A stretch of DNA of 64,000 nucleotides from Lytechinus variegatus (lineage: Eukaryota > Echinodermata > Echinoidea > Temnopleuroida > Toxopneustidae): contig NC_054742.1 of NCBI RefSeq assembly GCF_018143015.1, forward strand, positions 58,041,195-58,105,194, given 5' to 3'. The notes below the pieces were generated by a model. That model did not search any database, was not told where the DNA came from, and worked only from the letters and a program-made list of their open reading frames with translations. Of this stretch, positions 33,029 through 45,100 are shown one piece after another. Position 1 is the first letter of the stretch. Each line of letters opens with the position of its first letter. The position numbers were made by a program, and so were the translations under genes.

Positions 33029-36000
33029 TTAAGTGATTGGTTCCTTTGTACCCAGGCTTGCACCTTCGTTTTTATCAGGCTTAACTGAAATATGCTTAAT
33101 TTGACAGTCCTTCTTTTCTGGGGATACACGAGGGTTTCGTCGACAACAAGACCGCGATAACTGGGCAAACATACCCTCTGGTCCTATCGTTCGGCAAAGA
33201 GAAACAAATAGGAATATTCCATAAACCCAACTGATTGTCATGACAAGTGTAAGAAAAGTCCCTAGCTGCACATAACTTAGAACTGTGGCAGGTAGCATAC
33301 ACGCACCTGCTATGAAGGTACTGAATGCAGCCAGAGTAATGGCAGCACTGAGGGAACGAAGGGCGTACATTGATCGTGACTTCCGGTCAAATGCAGTTGA
33401 TTGACGATAGGCAACGCCTAAATGGATTGTAAAATCAACCGACAGGCCAACAGCTAAGGAGAGGACAATTGACTCGACTATGTTTAGTTCCCATCCCAAG
33501 AGAACGACAGACGCAATGACAACAAAGACAGCACATGAAATAGAGTAGATGGCGTACATAGTCACCAAGATGTTCCGTGTAGATAGAAGAAGCACACCTG
33601 CTGCAACCCCGAGGGAAACACCAACTGATAGAGTTGCCCCTGAAGCGAGACCTTGTTGCAGATCAAAGAAAGACATCTGCCGGTTGGACACACTTATAAA
33701 CCATCCTCTTTCCAGACCTGATGGAGCCGAGTTCATTCGATTTTCGATCCAGCCATTTAAGTCTTCCCAGAACTGATTCATTGCGGTGAACCCCTCTGAT
33801 TCTTCGATGTTTGTCTTCAAGTAAATGTACATTGCCACGATATCTTGGTCAGAATTGAAACGCAAGCCCGGTGAATTGGACTCACAACCATAGAGTTTAC
33901 ATTGTATATCGGTGAAAGTAATTGCACATTGGCTAAACAGATCGCTTGAATATGGAAATGAAGTATGGTTGCAGCAATGATTCAGGTCCTCGCCTGTCAA
34001 AGGGTGTATGCAAGTACCATCTTCCATAAAGGTTCGAAAAGCATCGATGAAACAGAATTCGTCTCCTGACTCTGCGCTGGTGTCGTGAAAACTTGAATTC
34101 TTAAAGTCTATGCAGAGATCATACAACCATTGTTGTGCTTCTGATGATGTTGGATCAAACGATTCATCCAAAACAGTAGTTCCTACTCCATCAACATCCC
34201 AATGGTTGCCATTGTCAACAGGTTCTACACCCCAAACAATGATTGCCGGCATTAACCTGGCTGAATCACCTTCGAAACTGAACAATCCTTTATAAATTTG
34301 ATCGTATTGCTCAAAAATGTTACTAATTTTGTATACTTGTATTTCAGATTGAGATGGAAGCCGCAGCGAAGGCGCCACAAAAACAACACAAAATCCCCCT
34401 ATACCAAGGCCACTGAAAATGATTATCCAAAGAAACCGACACTTGTTAATCACAAAAGGTAAATAAAGTTCAAAGACCTCTCTGCCAATCTCAGCAACAT
34501 GATTGTAAAACCATTTCACTGAATAGAACAAAGCATTGGCCTTTGTCTTTTTGATGCTATCTTCCCGCAGGAAGTATTTCTCATGAATCATAACGGCAGC
34601 AGGTATCCAGGTCATGGTCATCACAAAGTTGACCAGGATTGCACTTCCGGCGAAAACCGAGAAGCATCTCAATGCAGTGATTGTGCTGACGACTCCCGCA
34701 AACAGGGCTGATGACGTTGTGAGACTGGTGACGAACATGGTGGCCACTGCATGTTTCAACGTATCAATGACAATTTGTATCATGTCTTCATGATTACCTC
34801 CAAGATGAAGTTTCTTCTTTGTGGCCTTCCAGATGTCAACGTAGACAAAGCAGTCATCAGCACCGACCCCGATGATGAGAACAGCGGTTATGACGTTGAT
34901 GAATGGGAAAAATGGCACTCTGTATACGATGTGATACAGGAAAAATGCTACGACCATTGACATAACTATACTGATAAACGTCATAAGAGTAATAAAGAAA
35001 GAACCGACGTACGTCCATATAATAAAAATCACACAGACGCAACCAATGGCGATGAATAATGAATCAGCAATAGCAGCCTTGTTGAATACGTCCAACTTAA
35101 TCCCTGAACCTATTGCTATAATCTCAAGGAAGTTTCCTCTGAGTGATGATGTCCGCATGTGTGCTTCATAGAATGTCAGGGTCTCCTGACTCTCCCACCA
35201 CAGAGGAGACAGGACGAGAGTCACTTCTAACTCGTACCTGCTATTCATCACATCGTCTACAAAGCCACTTGGTGTTAGATAATGAAATATCGTATACACG
35301 CTCCCTAGATCTGTACAGTTGGTTGGAACATTCTGGCAAGTGGCGCCACCATTCAGGCATCCTACTTTGTAGTACTCGACGCAACCTTGCAAAAGTGTTT
35401 TCGTGGTTTCCACGTCAATATCTTCAATCTCATCGCAAGAATCCTTTCCTACGATCACGGCTACAAGGTGCCCCAATGACCATGTAGGACAACAGTCTCC
35501 CGATGAAGAGTAAACTCCACACGATTGGTTGAAGATATCCTGATTACGAAAATTGGTGGCGTCATGTTCACACACAGCTTTCATGACGTCAGCCGTGAAC
35601 ATATTCGTTGAGCCATAGGATCGATACACCATTCGAAGACGATCAGAAACTGTAAAAAGAAAATTAATACCAAGACTATCTTATTCATATTGTAGGATGT
35701 AACTATAACCTTACCTGTATACGTATACGTTCTTTATAAATATACCGTAGTTCTTTGAAGAATCTTGTGAAAATATTCCTCTTCCATTTATGGTTCCATG
35801 AAGAATCATAAAGGTTCTTTCACGAACCCTTTCGGATGGTTACATAGCATATTGTTCTTAGAGGGTTTTCCTGAGAGGACAAGATAAAGAATCATTTCCT
35901 TAGCAGCTTTATGTCTTAGAAATCATTTAATTGAAAATTTCAAGCAGAAAATGGAAAATGAACATTAGACTGCAGTGGAAGCAATTCAGCGATCTGTTTC

Positions 36001-37370
36001 GTCACAAGTTTACCTTTTCCGGCACTATGATGCATTTGATGTTTGCTTCCCATCATAAACTGTCTATTGGATATGCTTTCTAATAAGATGAAAGTTGAGG
36101 ATTGTGATCTGGAAATGTAAAACAGAGCGAGGTTAATAAAGTCCACTTACGTTGTGTACTGCAGAATGCTGTTTCGTTGTGTAAATCTCTTTCTATACGG
36201 CTTCTTGGCGTCTCTGGAATACTGCGTCGACTGATGTTAGAATTGTCGTTCGTCGGGTCTGGAAAGAATAATTGCGTTTCTTCTGTCAGCCGTCGAAATG
36301 CCCGGACACGTCCACTGATAACTGTTCCACGAGCTTGAAACCCCTTTAAATGTGTTTTAAAAAAATAACGGTATAACTGTACAACGAATAATCATTAGCA
36401 AGACTTACAAACACCAGCTAACCGACAATCTAAACACATCATTATCATATCCATGTAAAAGGATACCCAGTGCACAGAAGTCATTATCATCATCATTATC
36501 ATCACCACCTCCATCACTATCATCTTTAACATCCTTGTCATCATTATCATTATCATCATCACAATCACCATTATCATCACGATCATCATCACCACCACCA
36601 TCATCATCATATAGCAGCACCATCGCCGTTTTACGTCATAACCACAACAGGTTATTTTCATACGAATAACCATATACCCCAATCTTTATCCACCATTATG
36701 CAAAATGAATATAATACACATTGAAGATACTGTTTTTTTACTACGGGTCGAATTTCATAAACTTCCATATTATTGATCGGTTAGTGCCAGTTAATGAAAT
36801 TGTTTATTTCTCTTTAAATGTTTATATTCATGGCCTGTACCTGCGTAGGATCTTCGAATGAAAGCATAGGACTGAGACAAAATCCAATGACCCCCGTGGT
36901 AATGACGAACAGGAGAATGACAAGGAGTACGATGGACGGACATCGAACAAGGAATTCAGCATAGCTATACAAAAGACAAAATAAAGAAATATTATTAAGA
37001 CCCTTATTTATTTCATAAAGTGGTATTAATCTTCTATTTAATGATGACTTCTAAATAGCAGATGATTCTACTTGGCTAAAGAAAATGATTATTCAATGTT
37101 TTCATCCATAATCTCTGAATCTCGTGTTCTAATTTACATAATATGTAAATTAGAACACGAGATTAATTTACATGATGTGGACACAACATTTAGTACGAGC
37201 ATAGCTTAAACAATAAACTGAACAATAATAATATTCAGGTAATAATATGTATTCATTCACCTGTGCCAGCAACTAGCGAAGAATTCCATGACGTCACTTT
37301 CCTTGTTTTTAACCCAGCCTGTAAAATGTTGGCCATTTCTGTTCTGTTTGATCTCTGTGCTAACTTTCAT
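33029..37370 (-). CDS. DISP: Dispatched-like RND transporter, copy 1 of 3
   Basis: Coding exons: 37261-37370, 36841-36964, 36151-36343 and 33029-35649, in phase, giving 1015 residues. Dispatched proteins release cholesterol-modified Hedgehog from the plasma membrane of producing cells, driven by sodium. The second exon encodes the first membrane helix (FLVRCPSIVLLVILLFVIT...). A large Cys-rich extracellular domain follows. The sterol-sensing-type helices begin near residue 338, with FFPFINVITAVLIIGVGADD placing the TM4 GxxxDD motif at about 403-408. MFVTSLTTSSALFAG and TWIPAAVMIHEKYF are Dispatched hallmarks. The second half repeats the layout, with VGLSVDFTIHLGVAYR giving the TM10 GxxxD at about 877-881. 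The cytosolic tail is only about 45 residues, far shorter than in vertebrate DISP1. I chose Dispatched over Patched-domain (PTCHD) proteins because of the LPATVLSYVQLGTF and CRTIGPEG segments near the end. An upstream untranslated exon is likely, since an acceptor (TTTCAG) lies at 37388. Confidence 0.92.
33285..33445 (-). other. Gene-conversion-like tract, first copy
   Basis: These 161 bases, coding for the TM10-TM11 region (AYRQSTAFDRKSR... to the LPATVL part), differ from 42418-42578 at only two positions. The coding sequence just upstream in the gene differs at roughly a quarter or more of positions between the same two genes. Confidence 0.8.
36478..36612. repeat. (ATC)n microsatellite in intron 2 of Dispatched-like copy 1
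   Basis: Runs of CATCATTATCATCATC with CACCACC interruptions. The Asp-rich and Met-rich frames through it are artefacts. Confidence 0.85.
37118..37164. repeat. Perfect 47-base palindrome in intron 1 of Dispatched-like copy 1
   Basis: Arms 37118-37140 and 37142-37164 (starting AATCTCGTGTTCTAATTTAC) are exact inverted copies around a single central base. No flanking element is recognisable. Confidence 0.9.
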
Positions 37371-37767
37371 GATTGTTCGGGTAAGATCTGAAACAATTGA
37401 ATATTAAAATGAGCATGAGAATTTCAAACACTCATGATTTAGATTTATTATATTTTCACTGCAAAACGAAAGATTACATAAAGAATTAACATGTCAATTT
37501 TTTGCTACATTCTGCAAATTCAGTATATGTCAAATTCATTTCCATATAACAAGGTTTTCATAAAGTATATTTACAAAACTAACCACCTATGCTATTTTTA
37601 ATGTTTTCGGTGCCATTATTGAATTTCTGATACATAAAACAATTTCAATTTTCAAATTTTAATCTATTCATTTCCAGTATCTAAAAAAAATCGTGTTTTT
37701 GCATAGGAACAGATCTCAAAACTATCATTTTTGCTATGTATATATAATAAATTTACGATAAATCTAT

Positions 37768-37869
37768 AAAGATGACGATTGTAAACAGAGAAATATCGAA
37801 ATCTGTGAATAATCAAAAATTTATTATTCACCGATTTCGATATTTCTCCGTTTTCAATCGTCATCTTTA
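37768..37869. mobile_element. Foldback element of about 100 bp upstream of Dispatched-like copy 1
   Basis: AAAGATGACGATTGTAAACA continuing GAGAAATATCGAAATC faces GATTTCGATATTTCTC continuing CGTTTTCAATCGTCATCTTT. The arms are about 45 bases with a few mismatches around an AT-rich loop. Confidence 0.75.
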
Positions 37870-37870
37870 A

Positions 37871-38681
37871 TGCATTCAATACATTTTATAAAGAACATCA
37901 AATCTTTATCAGATTAATCAAATCATTTGAGTGAAATGTGTTAAATTGTTTTAGCGATTGCTTTCAGCAATTGTGATTTATCTGAAGCACAGGGGGAGCA
38001 GAACGTATGTACCCAGCTCCCTTTTTTCTGGCAATCATTCCAAAGTAGTCTTATTCAGTCCAAAACTCCAAACAAATGTCTCCAAAACTGAAAAGGAATG
38101 AGATGATGTAATTGACTTACCTCATATTTTACACACAGCTTTGATTAAAGCATTTTGCCGCTGGGAACGAAGTTATCCAACTTATCAGAATTATTCCCAT
38201 CACGGAAAATCAATCTCTGATATACGCTCCATATCATCATGATGCTTTCATAGGTGGAGAGCTGATATCATTACTATTTAACATCCGAACTTTCCACTCC
38301 GGATTAAGCCGTTATATTGACCCAAGAACAACCATGGCTACTACACATTGCGTCACAAGAGTGTCTGTTGATCAATCCCTTAAACATGAGTGTTTTCTTT
38401 GACTAAAGCTGAATCTTTAATCACAGAGAAGGATGACTGTTGATTTTAGAAAATGGGCATGGAAAGGGGGTTTTTAAAAAAGGGGGTGTGGAAGCTAGGG
38501 AACAAGGGATAGAAAGGAGAAGAAGAAGAAGATGAAAAAGAAGAAGATGATGATGAAGAAGAAAAAGGAGAAAAAATAGTAATAATAAAAAGACGATGAG
38601 AGTGAGTTCCAATTTAGTTTTTTTTATGAATTGTTTCCTTTTTAAGATTTGATATTTTATTCCATTCATTAGATTATCCCG
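37871..38681. other. No gene seen; purine-rich tract
   Basis: Upstream region of Dispatched-like copy 1. 38516-38577 is an AGAAGAAGATGA run with one clean purine strand. No promoter element could be assigned. Confidence 0.4.
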
Positions 38682-39771
38682 CTGGAACGAACACAGTATC
38701 ACACAGTGTAACCACAGTGTGTTCACATAGTGGACTATGTGAAAATATTATTCATATTGTTAGGATACTCACATTTTCACACTATGGACACCTCGACAGT
38801 GTGACTGTCCCAGTGTTCACATGGTCGACTATGTGAACATGTGATTCACACTGTTAAAATGCTTAAATTCAACAGTGTGAAGATATTTTCACACTAATAA
38901 AATAATAATAATACACTTCATTTATATAGCGCGTTTTCATCAGATACAAAGCGGATTAACTGTTGACACCTCAACAGTGTGACTGTACACAGCGTGTTCA
39001 CATAGTCGACAATGTAAATATGTGATTCACACTGTTGAAATGCTCAACTTTAACAGTGTGAAGGTGATTTCAAATTGTGTTCCACACTGTAAACACACTG
39101 TGGGACACTGTGTTCATATTCATATTGTTAAGATACTCACATTTTCACACTATGGACACCTCGACAGTGTGACTGTCACACTGTTCACATGGTCGACTAT
39201 GTGAACATGTGATTCACACTGTTGAAATGCTCAAATTCAACAGTGTGAAGATATTTTCACACTGTAGACACCTCAACAATGTGACAGTCACAGAGTGCTT
39301 ACTTGGTCGACTATGTGGACATGTGATTCACACTGTTGAAATGCTCAACTTAAAGAGTGTGAATGTGATTTCAAATTGTGTTCCACACCGTGTTCTTATT
39401 CATATTGTTAAGATACTCATATTTTCACACTGTGGACAGCTCCACGGTGTAACTATCACAGAGTTTTCCCATGGTCGACTATGTGAACATGTGATTCACA
39501 CTGTTGAAATGCTCAACTTTAACAGTGTGAAGGTGATTTTCAAATTGTGTTCCACACTGTGAACATACTGTGGGACGCTGTGTTCTTATTCATATTGTTA
39601 AGATACTCACATTTTCACACTGTGGACACCTCCACAATGACTGTCACAGAGTGAGTGTTCACATGGTTGACAATGTGAATATGTGATCCACACAGTGTTG
39701 ATATACTCAACTTTGATTTCAAATTGTGTTCCACACTGTGAACATACTTAGGGACACTGTGTTCTTTCCAG
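38682..39771. mobile_element. TIR element carrying a seven-unit palindromic satellite
   Basis: The ends CTGGAACGAACACAGT and ACTGTGTTCTTTCCAG are inverted. Between them a unit is repeated seven times at 108-192 base spacing. Each unit holds a GTCGAC-centred palindrome (half-site TTCACATGGTC or TTCACATAGTC) near 38707, 38815, 38996, 39183, 39298, 39465 and 39657, plus a hairpin of the type CACACTGTT...AACAGTGTG. A foreign (AAT)n-TTTATATAGCGC tail fragment lies at about 38899-38957. No coding capacity. Confidence 0.8.
38899..38957 (-). mobile_element. SINE/LINE 3'-tail fragment
   Basis: AATAATAATAATACACTTCATTTATATAGCGCG is the inverse of the GCGCTATATAAAT...ATT tail type seen in the SINEs. It is embedded in the satellite element. 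Confidence 0.55.
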
Positions 39772-42140
39772 TAGGGATACTCCATGAAACGAAGTATTAC
39801 CTTAATTTTGAATTCATTTGAAAATTTACACTTGCCCGCATTTTTCAAAATGGCCACGATTTCCCATTCTCGGTGCAGCCACTATGATTGGATGATATTT
39901 AATTATTATGAATTACCGTCTTCAGCTGTAGGCCTATCCATTTCGGAATGCACGTGCAATCTCTACGGGCCTCTTTCAAACGCTAAAAAAAGAGTAAAGA
40001 AGTCCGAAATCTCTTATTCATTGCACAAACACACCTTGGGAATAACTTGATGTATATAATGATCTATTACATGTTGAAATTGCCTGAAATATAGTGCATA
40101 TGAAAGAAAACCCCAAATATCTATATATTTAAACATTATTCAGATTAGTACATTATGTATGTAAAAGGGCAAGCATTATATCAAATCGCTTTCATGGCTC
40201 CACGATTTATTTGCATGATTAATTTTGAATTTATTTTGAGCAAAGTGTACGAAAAAAAAAATGTATTCATTCATATTCGAAGTTCACGGTTCAACGTTAA
40301 ATAACGAGATAGTATAATCCCCCTGGGTTTTGAATAGTTATTTCCTTCATTAGTTTGTATCTCTGTCTTATCTTAGCATTTATAAGTTCTATTAATACCC
40401 CGCCTCAACCTCTATCATCTGTCAAGTGTGAATGTGTTTATTGCCCCCCTCCCCCCTCCCCCTCCCCCCCCCCTCTCTCTCTCTCTCCTATACACACCTC
40501 TCCCTCTTTTTTCTCTGTCTCTGTCGCCCTCTCTGTTTCAGATAATCCTTTCACGTTTAGACCTTATTTTGAACTCCGGTCTGGATATGTGGTCTAGCGA
40601 CGATAGCTTAATGTGACTTGTGACACAAACTTTTCTAGTAGAATTATCCTCTGATGGATAACTATACTAAAATATAAGGAATGGGAGGAATAAAAAAGAA
40701 CGGTCTGTCCATCTTGGACCTCGATCTTTTTAATTTATGCTTAGATTTTTATGCAGAAATGAAAATAAATGAAGTTACAAGTGTGATACTATTGTTCTAT
40801 GAAACTTTAATGCACAGTGCAATATAAATACATTTTTCTTCAAATGAAACAATACTAAAAATATATAGTTTTAACAAATTCTAACTGTACACTACGATGA
40901 AATATCAATATCTATTATATATTCCTATAAAATATATGTCGTGGCAAATTTCAAAACTTAAAAATATGGCCTATTGCAAGTCTTTGTGACAAACCATGGC
41001 AATAAATAAGTTTTCGAACTTCATCCTTTTACAAACAAAAAATATTTCATAATATTTCAACATAATATATCGTAATGTAACGGAATGATAAACAGAGTCA
41101 ATCAGTATTGATGACTTACGGCACAAGGGCAAGTATAGAATCGGAGCAGAAAATGAATTAAAATAAATGTTGTTATGATATTTAATTGAAAAAAGGCCTA
41201 TATTGCATAGATAAAAAGAAAACACAAGCAGATAAAGAAACTCATCAATAGCCAAATGAATAAGACCTCATGCATGTCATGTAAACTAACCAATTCAAAA
41301 CCAGTCACCAAAATTGTGTGAAGTTTTAACGTTTGGATGAGTTAAGACACAAAGTTATGTTCCTTATCCCGTGATATAAATTTTTGGCAAATAATCACTG
41401 CGATATTTTAAACAGAAATACGAAGAAATAATCATCTGATTATATGTCATTGAATTTGCATTACTTGCAATTTGTGTAATGTATGGTCATGTAATAACGT
41501 AAATGTATGCAAACCAGTAGAAACAATAGTCTGAAAAATTCTGATAACAGAGAATACAATTTTAAGATTTCTTTTCAGAAATAACATTCAATCGAGACAC
41601 AAATTATTCTCCTCTGGGTATATTCTATAACAACTAAACTGCTTTATGAAAATAAGATTTAATTGTTTTGATGTCGTGCACGATAGATGACGGCGGTTAA
41701 AGTGAGCATACATTTTGTAGACGTACAGCTGCAACGGAGGATATTGTGTAAAAAAAAATTAATAAACAAATGAAAAAATGTGATATTTTTTGTGTAAATG
41801 TTAAATAGTTTCTTGCTTTATTCTGACTAGGCTTCTAAATCTATAAATTACGAGAAAGAGAAATAAAGAGTCAAGTTCATATGACACGCTTTGATACACA
41901 CACCCATACCACCTTAACCACAAACGCACCAACGTAACACTCACACACACAGACGCACACCTGACGCAGTCATCACTCACACATTTTCCCACAGTCATGC
42001 ATTCATATGGACACACACAAGAACATCCGCACCCACACATCCTCACACATACACGTACACTTTTTGGTTTCCGAATTATTTCGAAAGAGAAGATAAGTTA
42101 TACAGACACATAATGATCAGTCATTAAATCACGGTTTCCA
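39772..42140. other. No gene seen; pyrimidine and CA-rich simple repeats
   Basis: A C/CT-rich run at 40445-40530 and CA-rich sequence at 41895-42060. The remainder is AT-rich. The 3' UTR of Dispatched-like copy 2 should occupy part of the right end. Confidence 0.45.
41817..41822 (-). terminator. Candidate polyadenylation signal of Dispatched-like copy 2
   Basis: AATAAA on the minus strand, about 320 bases past the stop codon. Chosen on sequence and distance only. Confidence 0.3.
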
Positions 42141-45100
42141 TTATTCAGCAGGTAACTTCTCATTTGGCAAGGAGATAACTGATACAACAGCCACATCATC
42201 ATCCAGAGGAACACCCTTCTGGACTTTCTTATCCGGGTCCCCACCCTCAAGAGGTGTGACACGAGGGGTTCGCCGACAACAAGATCGCGATAACTGGGCA
42301 AACATTCCCTCTGGTCCTATCGTTCGGCAAAGAGATACAAATAGGAATATTCCGTAAACCCAACTGATTGCCATGACAAGTGTAAGAAAAGTCCCAAGCT
42401 GTACGTAACTAAGAACGGTGGCAGGTAGCATACACGCACCTGCTATGAAGGTACTGAAAGCAGCCAGAGTAATGGCAGCACTGAGGGAACGAAGGGCGTA
42501 CATTGATCGTGACTTCCGGTCAAATGCAGTTGATTGTCGATAGGCAACGCCTAAATGGATTGTAAAATCAACCGACAGACCCACAGCAAGGGACAAAACA
42601 ATAGATTCAAATATATTTAGTTCCCATCCCATAAGAACAACGGAAGCAATGACTACGAAAACGGCACAAGCTATAGAGTAAATGGCATATAAAGTTACCA
42701 AAATGTTCCTTATGGCTAAGAGAAGAACACAAGCTGCGACTGCCAGAGAGACTCCGACCGAGAGAGGCGCACCGGTCGCAAGGCCTCTTTGTAGATCAAA
42801 GAAAGACAACTGGTAATCACCGGCACTTATGAACCATCCTCTCTTTACACCTGTTGGAGCTGCAATTATTTGATCTTCTACCCAGCCGTTGAGATCCTCC
42901 CAGAATTGATTCATAGCGGTGAAATCTTGAGATTCTTCAACGTTTGTCTGTAAGTACATTATTAAGGCAACAATTTCATTATCTGAATTGAATCTTAAAC
43001 CAGGGGAACTCGATTCACATCCATAAAGTTCACATTGTATTTCGGTGAAAGCAATTGAACATTGGCTAAACAGGTCACTTGAATATGGAAATGAAGTATG
43101 ATTGCAGCAAGGATTCAGATCATCGCCTGTTAAAGGGTGTATGCAAGTGCCGTCTTCCATAAAGGTTCTAAAATCATCAATGAAACAAAATTCGTCTCCG
43201 GACTCCGCATCGTTGTCATGGAAACTTGAATTCTTAAAGTCTATGCAGAGATCATACAACCATTGTTGTGCTTCTGATGAAGTTGGATCAAACGATTCAT
43301 CCAACACCGTAGACCCTTCTCCATCAGCGTCCCAATGGTTGCCATTGTCAACAGGTTCTACTCCCCAGACAATAATTGCCGGCATCAACCTCGCTGAATC
43401 ACCTTCAAAACTAAACAATCCTTTATAGATTTGATCGTATTGCTCAAAAATATTACTTGTTCTGAATACTTGAAACTCCGATTGGGAAGGCAGGCGTAGT
43501 CTTGGCGCCACAAAAACAACACAGAAACCTCCGATTCCAAGCGCACTCAAGACGATAATCCAAAGGTAACGTAATTTAGTTATAACACCCGGTAAATAAT
43601 TTTCGAAAATTTTCCTCCCAATATTTGCAATTCGATCATAAAGTCGTCCGACTGCATACCAACAACCGCAACATTCACAAGACGAATTTTTGCCCTCTTC
43701 CCATGTAAAGTATTTCTCGTGTATCATAACTGCTGCTGGGATCCAAGTTAAAGTGAGGGCAAAGTTGACCAAAATTGCGCTTCCAGCAAAGACCGAGAAG
43801 CATCGCAATGCAGTGATTGTACTGACGACTCCTGCAAAGAGAGCAGCTGACGTCGTAAGGCTGGTGACGAACATGGTCGTGGCGGCGTGCTTCAAAGTAT
43901 CAAGAAGAATTGGAACAAGTTTTTCTTTCCCTTCACCTATCTCATTTTTGGTCGCCTTCCAGATGTCTACATACACGAAACAATCGTCAGCCCCAACACC
44001 AATAATGAGAATTACAGTAATGACATTGATGAAGGGAAAGAATGGGATTCTATATATGACGTGGTAAAGGAAAAAAGCTACAACCATCGACAAAATTATG
44101 CTGATCATCGTCATAACAGTAACAAATAAAGAACCAACGTAAACCCAGATTATTAATATTACGCAAACACAACCGATAGCAATGAAAACTGAGTCCGAGA
44201 AGACGAACTTGTCAAATACATTGAACTTGATACCAGCACCTATTGCTATGATCTCAAGAAGGTTACTTTTCAATGACGATGTCCCCATGTGACTTTCGTA
44301 GACGCTAAGTGTGTCATCATGGTACGACCAAAGAGATGAAAGGACAAGCGCCACTTCCAAGTCATAGTTATCATTCTCCACATTATCGGCAAACTCACTA
44401 GGTGTTAGATAATGAAGTATTTTGTGAATGTTTCCCAGATAAGTGCAATTAGAAGGAACATCCGTGCAGTTGGCGTCACTTTCAAGACACCCTGAAGTAT
44501 AGTACTGAATACATTCATGCAGCAGGGTCTTTGCTCTTTCCACGTCACTTTGGTTTATATCATCGCAAGAATCCTTCCCGGCTATCAGGGCCACCACGAA
44601 TCCCAGGGACCAGGTTGGACAGCAATCCCCTGTTTGGTCGTACAAGCCGCATGATTGGTTGAAGATGTCCTGACTTCGAAACTTGACTGTGTCGTGTTGG
44701 CACACCGCCTTCATGACGTCAGCGGTGAACATGTCCGAAGAGCCAGACGATCGATACACCATCCGAAGACGATACGACACTGAAATGAATAATTGTCATT
44801 TTAATAACTCATTGTTTCACTTGCATATAAAAAGTTTACGAATTGGATATTCCCACAAAAGACATTTATCATTTTTGTCATAATGAATTATCAATCAGTT
44901 TTATCCATCAGTTAAAAGATCGTTAGGATTTTCAATAATATTCAATGATTGGCTGTGTAGGCTGTGTTACAACGGTGAAATACCTTGACCCTTTCATGGT
45001 GGTAATTTATCTCCAATACAGTGTTCATACCTATTTTTTGGTGTTGAAGAAAACTGATTATGAAACAGATAACTTGACATTCAAAAGCAATTTAGAATAG

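Noticed and set aside
38682-39771. A CRISPR array
   Set aside because: Spacing is irregular, spacers share sequence, the repeats are themselves palindromic satellite units, and the genome is eukaryotic.
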